NCBI GenBank assembly: GCA_022592435.1
Contig: JABYQS010000596.1
Location: 1 to 17,410, forward strand
Direction of reading: 5' to 3'
DNA: 17,410 nucleotides
DNA from: Cerioporus squamosus
Taxonomy: Eukaryota; Basidiomycota; Agaricomycetes; Polyporales; Polyporaceae
Shown in pieces: positions 1-8,340 of this stretch (positions within the stretch are counted from its first letter, which is position 1; every line of letters begins with the position of its first letter). Under the pieces are notes generated by a model. The model had not been told where the DNA came from and did not search any database. It saw only the letters and a list, made by a program, of their open reading frames with translations. A program made the position numbers and the translations under genes.

Positions 1-99
1 AGACCAGGAGACGCTCCGGCCCAGTCATGCGCGCCTGCACCCGGCGTTTCCCGATCGCACTACGCTGCCGACCCCACGCGTGTGCACCGACTTGTCTCT

Positions 100-163
100 T
101 TTAACGTTCCTCTCCTGTTCTTCCCTCTCTATCTTTCCCTCTCACGACCCGTTGCCTCAACCC
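100..163 (+). promoter_or_regulatory. Pyrimidine-rich leader of the MTP18-type gene
   Basis: A CT-rich stretch (about 105-150) lies directly upstream of the chosen ATG. Such tracts are common near transcription starts of highly expressed filamentous-fungal genes. No TATA box was seen in the 163 bases available. Confidence 0.4.
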
Positions 164-941
164 ATGACGAACGAACCTATCGCGGAACAGGTCGAGCAGA
201 AAATCGACACCCTCGCGGACAAGAATGTGGATTCCACGGACTCCGAGCTCCGATACATGGCGTACGGTGCACGGCTGAGGACGGTGCTCCGCGCGGGCCA
301 CAGATACATCGCATATGTACGTTCTCCTTGTTGTTGCGCTGCTCAGGGTATCAATGGGTTTACGCTAGACTAGTGACGTTGGGGAAGCATTCCGACCCGT
401 CGTCCACCCAGCGGTCGTGACCGCAGCTTATGGTGTCTCGTGGCTTTATCTTGTTGGGTCAGTTTCGTAGCATGTGGATCCTGCCTTCGTGACCGCGACC
501 GCTCACATGCAATTACCTGAACAGGGATGTAGGTTATGAAACCTACAAGGCCCACCGTCGAGGTCCAACCCCGCTTGAGGCCGCGAACTTCTCGGAACCA
601 ACGCGCCTCACCATGATAGCGGTCAAGCGTTCTGTCTTCCAGTCAATTGCATCAATGTGCGTACTTTCACGGTTCTCCGTTGCGCGCGACTGACTATCCT
701 TGGTAGGGCGCTGCCTGCGTTCACTATTCACACCGCGGTGAAGCAGGCGAAGAAGGCACTCGCGAACGCGCAGAACCCGCGGCTCAGAACATGGGGACCC
801 ACTGCTACCGGTCTTGCGATCGTCCCTGCCTTGCCGTACATTTTCGACAAGCCAGTAGAGCACGTTACAGACATTATTTTCGAGTGGATAGAGAAGCAGA
901 TCGCACGTTCCGGTACAGCGTCTGAGAAATCAGAACTATGA
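164..941 (+). CDS. MTP18: MTP18-type mitochondrial fission process protein
   Basis: Four exons: 164-316, 369-457, 525-656 and 707-941. The introns are 52, 67 and 50 nt, with donors GTACGT, GTCAGT and GTGCGT and YAG acceptors. The spliced product is 202 residues. Family blocks seen in order are RYMAYGARLRT, a segment beginning TSDVGEAFRPVVHP, the hydrophobic stretch YGVSWLYLVGDVGYETYKAH, the R-G-P-T-P motif, and a C-terminal hydrophobic segment around LAIVPALPYIFDKPVEH. In animals MTP18/MTFP1 is an inner-mitochondrial-membrane protein that promotes DRP1-dependent fission; fungal homologues are assumed to act similarly. The start is the first ATG that leads directly into the conserved region, just after a pyrimidine-rich tract. 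An in-frame ATG lies upstream at 80, but its extension is Ser/Leu/Pro-rich and looks like leader. The gene converges with eIF2B delta. The family assignment rests on remembered motifs. Confidence 0.88.
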
Positions 942-1290
942 CCCCACTAGCTACTAATCCTAGACTTATGTACACTCCCCAATACGTCCATCACCCCGCA
1001 AAGGACGACACGCACGAGTGCTTGTGATACAAGATATGATTGCTTCGGCACTATCACTACAGGAGGGATATACAGAAACCGTGAAACTACTTAATGACCT
1101 GTCCACTAATGTACCTACGCTATAGACTGTGCAACGAGCAGAGATATGGAACAGAGTAAAGAGATACATAAGTCAGAATGCGCGAATGCAGGATGCGATG
1201 CAGATGCGAGCAGCATGAGTCGACGGGTCAATGCGCATGAACACGATAGCACAACACGAACGATGAACAAGAAGCATGGCCAGGCGAATA
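942..1290. other. Convergent 3' intergenic stretch
   Basis: This stretch separates the stop codons of the MTP18-type gene (+) and eIF2B delta (-), and is presumably their two 3' UTRs. Its composition is more AT-rich than the flanking exons. Short open frames occur on both strands but lack coding character, and no RNA gene was recognised. Confidence 0.6.
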
Positions 1291-3005
1291 TCAGAGAAGT
1301 CGACCAAGAGCGACAGGTATTGAGCTGATGGAGTTCGGTGGGATTACACCGACCTCCGTGACGACAGCGGTGATGCAGGTAGGTGGAGTGAGGTCGTAGA
1401 GTGGGTTGAGAATTTCGAGATTGGGCTTATTCTCGAGTGTGAGGGATTCGCGGGGTTTGTTGTTGGGGAAGGACGAGAATAGATCGCCCAGCGGTGCTAC
1501 AACAGATAGTCAACTCATATCCAAGGCCGTTGGGAGACATGACATACCGAGTTCATTCTTCGTGAAGCTGTCTAACTGAATGCTCTCGGAGAACTTGTAC
1601 GTCTCGCAACAGACAACGACGGGGACGGAGTGCCGCTTGGCCATCATAGCCACAAGGGCGGTACCGGCGCGGGAGTAGACGGCACCGTTCGTATGTATTG
1701 AGTGTGCACCCACGAGGACCGTCGAGACTTCGCTGATGACGGAGCCCAGGGCCGGAAGGAGGACATATGTGCATGGGATACCCGCCTCGGAGAGGACGGC
1801 AAGTAATCGCTTGCCTACGAGAGATCTTGTTTGAACGACGAGATTTGCGCACAACGACAAAGGTACTCACCCTCTAACATGGGTCTCGAGTCGACCACAA
1901 TGACGGAGAATTTCCGACCTGAGGCATGCGCCTCGAGCAGAACCTTCTCCACGACCGAGGATCTGCAGGTGATGATAAGGAGCTGTAACCCGGACGGGCA
2001 TAGTAATAACGTACCTGGCGTAGGTGAGGATAACGTCGTCGTCCTTGATCTTGTTACCCGCCGTCTCTTGTATGACCTGGTCGGCAATGATTATTCGCTC
2101 CCTTATGTAGGTATCGATTTTCCGACAGAGTGCATCCTTTGCCTGTGGATAAAATGATCAGTGAAGGACGACTGGACGGAAAGACAGGAAACACACGTCT
2201 TGTTCAGGGAGATCGATATCAGAGCCGCTGATATCCAACTTCACCTGGCGGATGGCGTTACCCATGGTGACCGACATAGGTCGAGCAGCAACCAAGTGAC
2301 TAATTTGGGGAGACAGGTATGTCATGAGATGGCGGGAGAGGGTATTGTTTGGTGGGGTAACATAGTCTTGTATGACCTGAATGCAAATCAGCATCCGGTC
2401 GGTGTAAGATACGCGGTGATGTACTTACTGTCTTGAACGCAGTCAATGTAGCTATACATCTTGCGTTTGCGCCAGTAATCTTGAAGGAAGAGAACTGCAG
2501 TGCGGTTCGTGCAATGACAGGGTGGATGTCGCCCTTCGCAGTGCTAACGGGTTTTGGCAAGCCAAAGTGGGAGAAGATGAGGAGTCCGCGTGCTTGATTC
2601 TTCGCGAGCTGGTCTGTGGCGGACGGCTGTCCCGCCTTCGCCTTCTCAATAGCCTTAGCGAGCCCAGCGGAGGGTAGCTTTGAGGCGGCATCCGAGACCC
2701 GTCCCGCCTTCCTGCTGGGCGCACCGCCTGCCGCCGCAGGCTGGTTAGCCGGCTTCCCACCCTGTGGCTTCCCATTCGCCCCGGTTGTAGCAGTCTTCGC
2801 GGCCTTAGCAGCTCTCTGTCTCTCCTGCAGCTCACGACGCTCCTGCTTGGTCCTGGCGGGATGCACGAGATCAGCCACTCGGTGGAGAAGACCGATCGCA
2901 ATCGAGTACAGACATCTGTTTCTGGGACTTCTGCTGGCCTGCGGGGGCCTCTCCGGTCGGTGGGCCATTCGGCGGGTGCACGTCCAGTAGCGGGGCGGGC
3001 GCCAT
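1291..3005 (-). CDS. GCD2: Translation initiation factor eIF2B subunit delta
   Basis: Seven exons on the minus strand: 3005-2914, 2852-2429, 2376-2197, 2142-2015, 1962-1871, 1814-1548 and 1496-1291. The six introns are 51-61 nt and all phases match, giving 462 residues, close to fission-yeast length. eIF2B is the guanine-nucleotide exchange factor for eIF2; delta belongs to the regulatory alpha/beta/delta subcomplex that senses phosphorylated eIF2. After a basic, Ala/Lys-rich N-terminus (KQERRELQERQRAAK) the IF-2B fold follows: GANARCIATLTAFK, VIQDYVTPP, SVTMGNAIRQVK, DIDLPEQ, SSVVEKVLLEAH, VIVVDSRPMLEG, AGIPCTYVLLPAL, VLVGAHSIHTNGAVYSRAGT and CCETYKFSE, ending near LNPLYDLTPP. The start at 3005 has a strong context (AAAAATGGC). 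An in-frame ATG at 3200 would add 65 Ser/Arg-rich residues and is not preferred. The gene diverges from RAT1. Confidence 0.95.
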
Positions 3006-3601
3006 ATTTTTGTGGTTTTTCCGAGAGGATGCAGGGAGCGTGGCGGAAGAGGATGGAGGAGTTGCGGCAGTTAGTCCACGCGAGCTAGACTTTCGGATCG
3101 AGTCAGGGATCAAGCGCCCAGGATTCTCTCGACTCGGGCATCTCGGCCCGCTCTCCGCCTGCCTGTCTTCTTTGGGCGTCTGTCGGGGAGTCCGTTCCAC
3201 TGCAAAGAAAGCATCCTTTCCGGGGTTAGTAAAGGCATCGGAAATGGATTACTGAAAGTAAGTGTTTTGCGATATCTAAAACCTCGCACGTAACCACCTT
3301 ACGCTTGCCACAATAGGTCTTTTAGCCTTCCAAGCCTCCCTAAGCGAGACTTTCCTTGCAGGCTTACCGTCTCGTAAACGTAAAATATCACGCCTGGCGG
3401 ATTCAAGCAACGTTATCATTTTTCCAGGATTTCAGTAGGGCAGAAAGGATGCGTCCGTTGCAGTGTTCGCTTACGTCAGAGAGCGCGTCTCCCCGCGCCA
3501 ACCCCGACGCAGTCAATGTCCCACCTCTTCCTCCGCCACCACGACCTCGCTCCCTTCTTTCATTTACCAGCATATATTCTTGGGTGTTTTAAGACACAAT
3601 T
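3006..3601. other. Divergent promoter region eIF2B delta / RAT1
   Basis: About 600 bp separate the start codons of two divergently transcribed housekeeping genes, so the region must hold both promoters and leaders. The RAT1 side (about 3510-3590) is rich in C and T. No clear TATA box, tRNA or extra gene is visible. An in-frame upstream ATG for eIF2B delta lies at 3200, so the 5' end on that side is uncertain. Confidence 0.6.
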
Positions 3602-3653
3602 ATGGTGCGTATCTTGCAACGCGACATGGCTATATGCTCACACAGGCATACAG
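3602..3653 (+). other. RAT1: RAT1 first coding exon (ATG only) and intron 1
   Basis: The coding part of exon 1 is only the ATG at 3602-3604. It is followed at once by a GTGCGT donor at 3605 and a 49-nt intron ending CATACAG at 3653. Splicing joins ATG to GGT GTT CCG, giving Met-Gly-Val-Pro, the invariant Rat1 N-terminus. No other ATG gives that start. Confidence 0.85.
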
Positions 3654-6600
3654 GGTGTTCCGGCCCTCTTTCGCTGGCTTAGTAAAAAGTACCCTAAAAT
3701 CAGTGCGTCTACCCTCAGGTTATGCGCTGGTGCAGCATCTGACAGCACATCTGCAGTCCTCCCCGTTGTAGAGGCAGAGGAAACGAAGATACCCGATGGC
3801 GAAGGCAACGAGGTCACGGTACCGGTCAACATCGCGGATCCTAACCCCAATGGACTCGAGTTCGACAACCTCTACTTGGATATGAACGGTATCGTGAGTG
3901 CACGTTCGTATAGAGTGGAGTGCATACTCAGCGGTCTTGCTGCCATGTAGGTTCACCCATGTACTCATCCGGAGGGCAAGCCTGCTCCGGAGACGGAAGA
4001 GGAGATGATGGTGGAAATCTTCAACTACACTGAACGTGTAGTCAACATGATCCGGCCGCGCCGTGTGCTGTTCATGGCTATAGGTGAGCCCGTTCTTCGT
4101 GTCCACCGCTTTCTTCCCTCAATGTTCCACAGACGGTGTCGCTCCTCGAGCCAAGATGAACCAGCAACGTTCCCGTCGTTTCCGTTCCGCGCAGGAAGCT
4201 AAGGATAAGGATGAGGCACGCAAGGAATCCATTGCGATGTGGGAAGGTGCGCCTTCATTTGTTGTCTTGTCCGAACAATGCGTTGACGCCACGGTCGCCA
4301 CTATGTTAGCTATGGGCAAAACGCTCAGCGAAGAGGAGAAGAATAAGAAGTCCTGGGACAGTAACGCCATCACCCCTGGCACGCCCTTCATGGATTTGCT
4401 TGCCGCTTCCTTGCGTTATTGGGTCGTCAAGAAGATGAACCAAGATCCCGGTTGGAAGAATGTGCGTCGATCAAATGGGCAGGTATAGTTGTGGATGTGT
4501 CGGCTAACCCGCATACCGCAGCTGCAAGTCATCATCTCTGATGCCAACGTACCCGGCGAGGGTGAGCACAAGATTATGGATTTCATTCGCCGTCAGCGTA
4601 GCAACCCAGGTCACAACCCGAACACTAACCATGTCATATACGGACTGGTACGTCATCTGCGCGTCCGCCTGACTCCTATGACTTTACACTGAAGTGCCGT
4701 AGGATGCCGACCTCATCATGTTGTCCCTCGCGACCCACGAACCGAACTTTCGAGTGCTACGCGAGGACGTCTTCCACCAAGAAGGTAGTCGCACCGCGTG
4801 CCGCATCTGTGGCCAGGAAGGGCACTACGCGGCACAATGTACGGGCACGAAAGCAGAAATACAGAAGCCTCCACCAGAGAAGAAACCGTTCATCTTCCTC
4901 GATGTTGCGATCTTACGGGAGTATCTCGAGGCAGAATTGAACGTGCCGCAGGTGCCGTTCCCATTCAACTTCGAGCAGGCCATTGATGACTGGGTGCTGC
5001 TGATATTCTTCGTCGGCAATGACTTCTTGCCTCATCTGCCATCTCTTGAGATCCGTGAAGGTGCGATCGATACCCTGCTGAGGATATGGCGGACTGAGCT
5101 GCCTCGCATGGGTGGATACGTCACCAATCATGGTCAGCTCGAGCTGTCGAGAGTCCAGATCATCCTTGAGGGACTTGCGAGGCGTGAGGATGAGATTTTC
5201 CGGCGAAGACGTGAATGTGAGTTTTCATCTACCATGCGTGAAGGTGACACAAGCTCACCCTGTTTCTCAACAGCCGAGGAGCGTCAGGAGCAGAATGCGA
5301 AACGACGCAAGATCGAGAAAGAGATGGGGTCGAACGGTACCTCAGTCGGCCGTCTGCATCTCTGAATCTTACTGCTGCCCCTACCGCTCCTGCGCCACTG
5401 CCATCGCGTCCCGACTTCGCCGCGAAGGCGGATAGCATAGGTCTTGGCGGTCCAAAGACCGCAGAGACTGAGTCGTTCGCCGCTACAGCCGCACAGGCGT
5501 TCGCGGGTTCGAACAGCGACATCGTCAAGAACAGATTCGCGATTCGCAGAGCGAACATGAGCGCGGCTGAGATACTCAAGGCCGAGATGGCTTCCCTTGT
5601 GCCTGTGAAGGCTTCGCGATCATCCACCACCTCATCATCTGCTGCTGCGGCCCCGCCCCCGAGTGCCCCTTCCGTAGAGCCAGCGAGTGCTCCGAGTGCG
5701 ACTTCTATTACCCCCGTGACGGATACCGACGATGTCGAATCCCTGGCTTGGGTGGCTTGTCCTCTGCGACGACGATCGCAACCTTGCCGTCTGAGGCGTC
5801 TGTGTCTGTCCCACCCGAGAGCAGTATCGACTCCATCGATGGAGAGGAGATTCCCGCCGAGGCCGAGGACTCGTTGATGACCGATGGTTCTGGACCGCGA
5901 GGCGTGAAACGCAGTCTCGACGAAGTTGAGGCAGAGGACGCAGAGGTAGAGGCAGAGGCAGATGAGACAGTGGATCTTGGTCCCGACGATGATGAAGAGG
6001 CCCCTGCAGACACCTCATACGCCTTGAAGGTTAACCCTGATGGGACAGTGGAGCAAGAGGACACAGTGAAGTGCGTCGATTGTCCCTCGTGCGATTGAGA
6101 GCATCTTGTTAACCTCGCTTCGTACGATAGGTTGTGGGAGCCGGGCTACAGGGAGCGATACTACAAGCAGAAGTTTGGACGGGAGTACAGCGACGTTGCG
6201 TTCAGAAAAGAGTGAGTTGGCTCCCAGCCGTTGGAATGAGCACGGGACTTACTCGCCATCATATAGGGTCACAAAGTGCTACGTCGAGGGAATGGCCTGG
6301 GTGCTACAGTACTACTACCAAGGAGTACGTTTTCGCCCGTCTTCCTCAAATCGAATCTGACATCTACGTTACTAGACACCGTCGTGGACATGGTACTACC
6401 CGTTTCACTTCGCGCCATTTGCTGCGGACTTCGAGGATCTGGACAAGATGGACATCAAGTTCAACATTGGACAACCTTTCAGGCCGTTCGAACAACTGAT
6501 GGGCGTGTTCCCCGCCGCCAGGTATATTTCCCGCTTCTGGGTCTGTTCCTGAGCGTGCTTCTCACTTGTGACTTCTTTTGCTAGTCGATCGCACATTCCG

Positions 6601-7975
6601 GAAACGTTCCATGAACTCATGACGGAGAACGATTCTCCAATCATTGATTTCTATCCTTCGACGTTCCAGATCGATATGAACGGGAAGCGCATGGCTTGGC
6701 AAGGCGTCGCGCTTCTCCCCTTCATCGACGAGAAGCGTCTTCTGGACGCGATGGCTCCGCGGTACGGGAACCTCTCGGATGACGAGAAGCGGCGCAACAA
6801 GTGGGGGAACAACGTGTTGTTTGTTTTCGAAGCACACCCATTGTACCCCTCATTAGAAGCCTTGTATGGCAAGCGCAAGAAGGACGAGGTTAGTTGCGCC
6901 ACGAAGTGCCCTCTTAGTCTCTTTGCTCATGTTCTGTTCGTTGCAGCCGCTGCCAATCAATCCGAAGCATAGTGGAGGTACTAGCGGCTCGCTCTTGCCG
7001 AACCCTGATTGCATCCCAGATTCGACCTACTTCTGCCCCCTGCCCACGCAAGACCTACCCGACATAAAGAACGACCGCTCGCTGTCCGCACTCTACCTCT
7101 TCCCTAAGCAGCTCACCCCCCATCGCTCGATCCTCCTCCCCGGCGTGCGCCGCCCGCCTCCCGTACTCAACGCCTCCGATCTCGAGTCCGCGAGGAGAGG
7201 CGGCCAAGGCCGCGGACGCGGTGGTCACTTCTCGGACCGCGGCGGCCGCAATGGTTATGGTGGCGGTCGCGACTCGAGGAATGGCGGCGGCGGCGGCAAC
7301 AGCTGGCAGAACGGCGGCTCGTCGTACAATCAGTCACCCCACGGCAACGGCAACGGCCAGTCATACCAATCATATCAGTCATACCAATCCCAGCGCGGCG
7401 GTCGAGGCGGTGGGCAGCAGTCGTATAACAACAGGAACCAGTACAATGATTTCACCGCACCCCAGCGTGGTGGCCGTGGCGGAGGACGAGGCGGAGGATA
7501 CAACAACGGGCCCACTTCCTACGGAGGGTCTGGCAATCAAGGAGGTGGATACGGCACCGGCGGTGGTGGTGGTAGAGGTGGTGGTAGAGGTGGCGGATAT
7601 GGTGGTGGCGGCGGCCGCGGTGGCTACAACCAAGGCGGCGGATACAACCAAGATGGCGCATTTGACCAAAGTGGGGGCTACGGTGGCGCCGGATACATCC
7701 AGGGTGGTGGCTACGACCAGGCAGCAAGCTACGGTCAAGCAGCAGGCTTCGGCCAAGCAGGCGGCTACAACCAAGCCGGGGGTTACACCCAAGGCGGCTA
7801 CAATGCAGGCGGCAACAGCGGCTATGGCGGCTATGCTGCTGCTGTTCCCCCTCCCCCTCAGAACAACTACGGTCAGAACAACTATGGCGGATACGGCGGC
7901 GGCGGCGGCTCGTACGGTAACTCGCGGGGTGGTTATAACAATCGTGGACGAGGACGGGGCGGTCGCTTCAACTGA
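3602..7975 (+). CDS. RAT1: Nuclear 5'-3' exoribonuclease Rat1/Xrn2
   Basis: Thirteen exons: 3602-3604, 3654-3702, 3757-3893, 3951-4083, 4133-4461, 4522-4647, 4703-5216, 5274-6070, 6131-6211, 6267-6324, 6376-6521, 6585-6888 and 6947-7975; introns are 49-63 nt. The length is about 1,235 residues once two -1 frame breaks in exon 8 are allowed for. Rat1 degrades 5'-monophosphate RNA in the nucleus, acting in torpedo termination and rRNA processing with Rai1. Motifs seen: [16 protein letters not shown] at residue 2; YLDMNGI with the acidic D near 59; [31 protein letters not shown] (about 223-236); [16 protein letters not shown] (260 on); a CX2CX4HX4C zinc knuckle (292-305); [11 protein letters not shown] (365 on); and the YYYQG...[17 protein letters not shown] block. 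The zinc knuckle separates Rat1/Xrn2 from cytoplasmic Xrn1. The C-terminus is an RGG/YGG-rich tail. Confidence 0.95.
5320..5365 (+). other. RAT1: RAT1 frame break 1 (-1) in exon 8
   Basis: The frame coding [18 protein letters not shown] stops at TGA 5363-5365. The frame one base back is open through this stretch and continues with [18 protein letters not shown] and on to the acidic region. A missing base in or near the G run 5326-5329 would restore the frame. A 104-nt intron 5337-5440 would also restore it, but has a weak GTACCT donor and is far longer than the other introns of this gene. Confidence 0.7.
5720..5765 (+). other. RAT1: RAT1 frame break 2 (-1) in exon 8
   Basis: The frame coding [10 protein letters not shown] turns into Arg/Cys-rich noise after about 5745 and ends at 5877. 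The frame one base back takes over with [18 protein letters not shown] and runs to the next conserved splice site at 6071. One missing C in CCC at 5741-5743 would give a smooth [10 protein letters not shown] join. I found no GT/YAG pair of suitable length. Confidence 0.7.
7192..7972 (+). repeat. RAT1: RAT1 C-terminal RGG / YGG / NQ-rich low-complexity tail
   Basis: About 260 codons are dominated by Gly, Arg, Tyr, Gln and Asn. RGGRGGG blocks come first, then a [14 protein letters not shown] direct repeat near 7360-7395, then [24 protein letters not shown] and similar imperfect repeats, and a final [13 protein letters not shown]. The composition matches RNA-binding, condensate-prone tails, with RG dipeptides suited to arginine methylation. 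The DNA is correspondingly repetitive (GGYGGN units). Confidence 0.85.
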
Positions 7976-8340
7976 GTTATTCGCCGGCGCAGTACAGCTA
8001 TCTTATGATGCTCCTCTATTTATCCAACTCGGTATGTACTAGTACAGCAGACTATCCAACATCGTTAGTAGGGATTGCTATCCTGCCTATCGCTATGACA
8101 ATGTCCTCTTTTGTGTGGAGATAGTTAGATATACGAAGACATCGCTATCGTGACAATGCATGGAATACATGGCTAACGAAGTGGAGGCAGCGAACATACA
8201 ACATAAGAAACGCAGGCATGCTCAGTGATGCATAGATCTAGTCACAGATAGACGTACAACAAAGATAACTTCCCTTTCACTCCTTTTACTTGTCTTCCGA
8301 CGTTCCCCGCCACACAGAACCGCCCCATGAGAGCAATCAC
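7976..8340. other. Convergent 3' intergenic stretch RAT1 / unknown gene
   Basis: This holds the 3' UTRs of two convergent genes. It is noticeably more AT-rich than either neighbour. No coding region or RNA gene was recognised, and no AATAAA is visible on the plus strand. Confidence 0.55.

Noticed and set aside
2914..3200. Longer eIF2B delta starting at ATG 3200
   Set aside because: It is in frame, but adds 65 low-complexity Ser/Arg/Pro residues. The ATG at 3005 has a far better start context and gives a length close to fission yeast.
5337..5440. 104-nt intron to explain the first RAT1 frame break
   Set aside because: It would keep frame, but the GTACCT donor is weak beside others in the gene, no good branch point is seen, and it removes plausible coding sequence. 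The second break could not be explained the same way.
7221..8042. 273-codon plus-strand frame overlapping the RAT1 tail
   Set aside because: Ala/Val/Thr-rich shadow of the GGY/GGR repeats in a second frame; the RAT1 frame is anchored by splicing from the conserved core.
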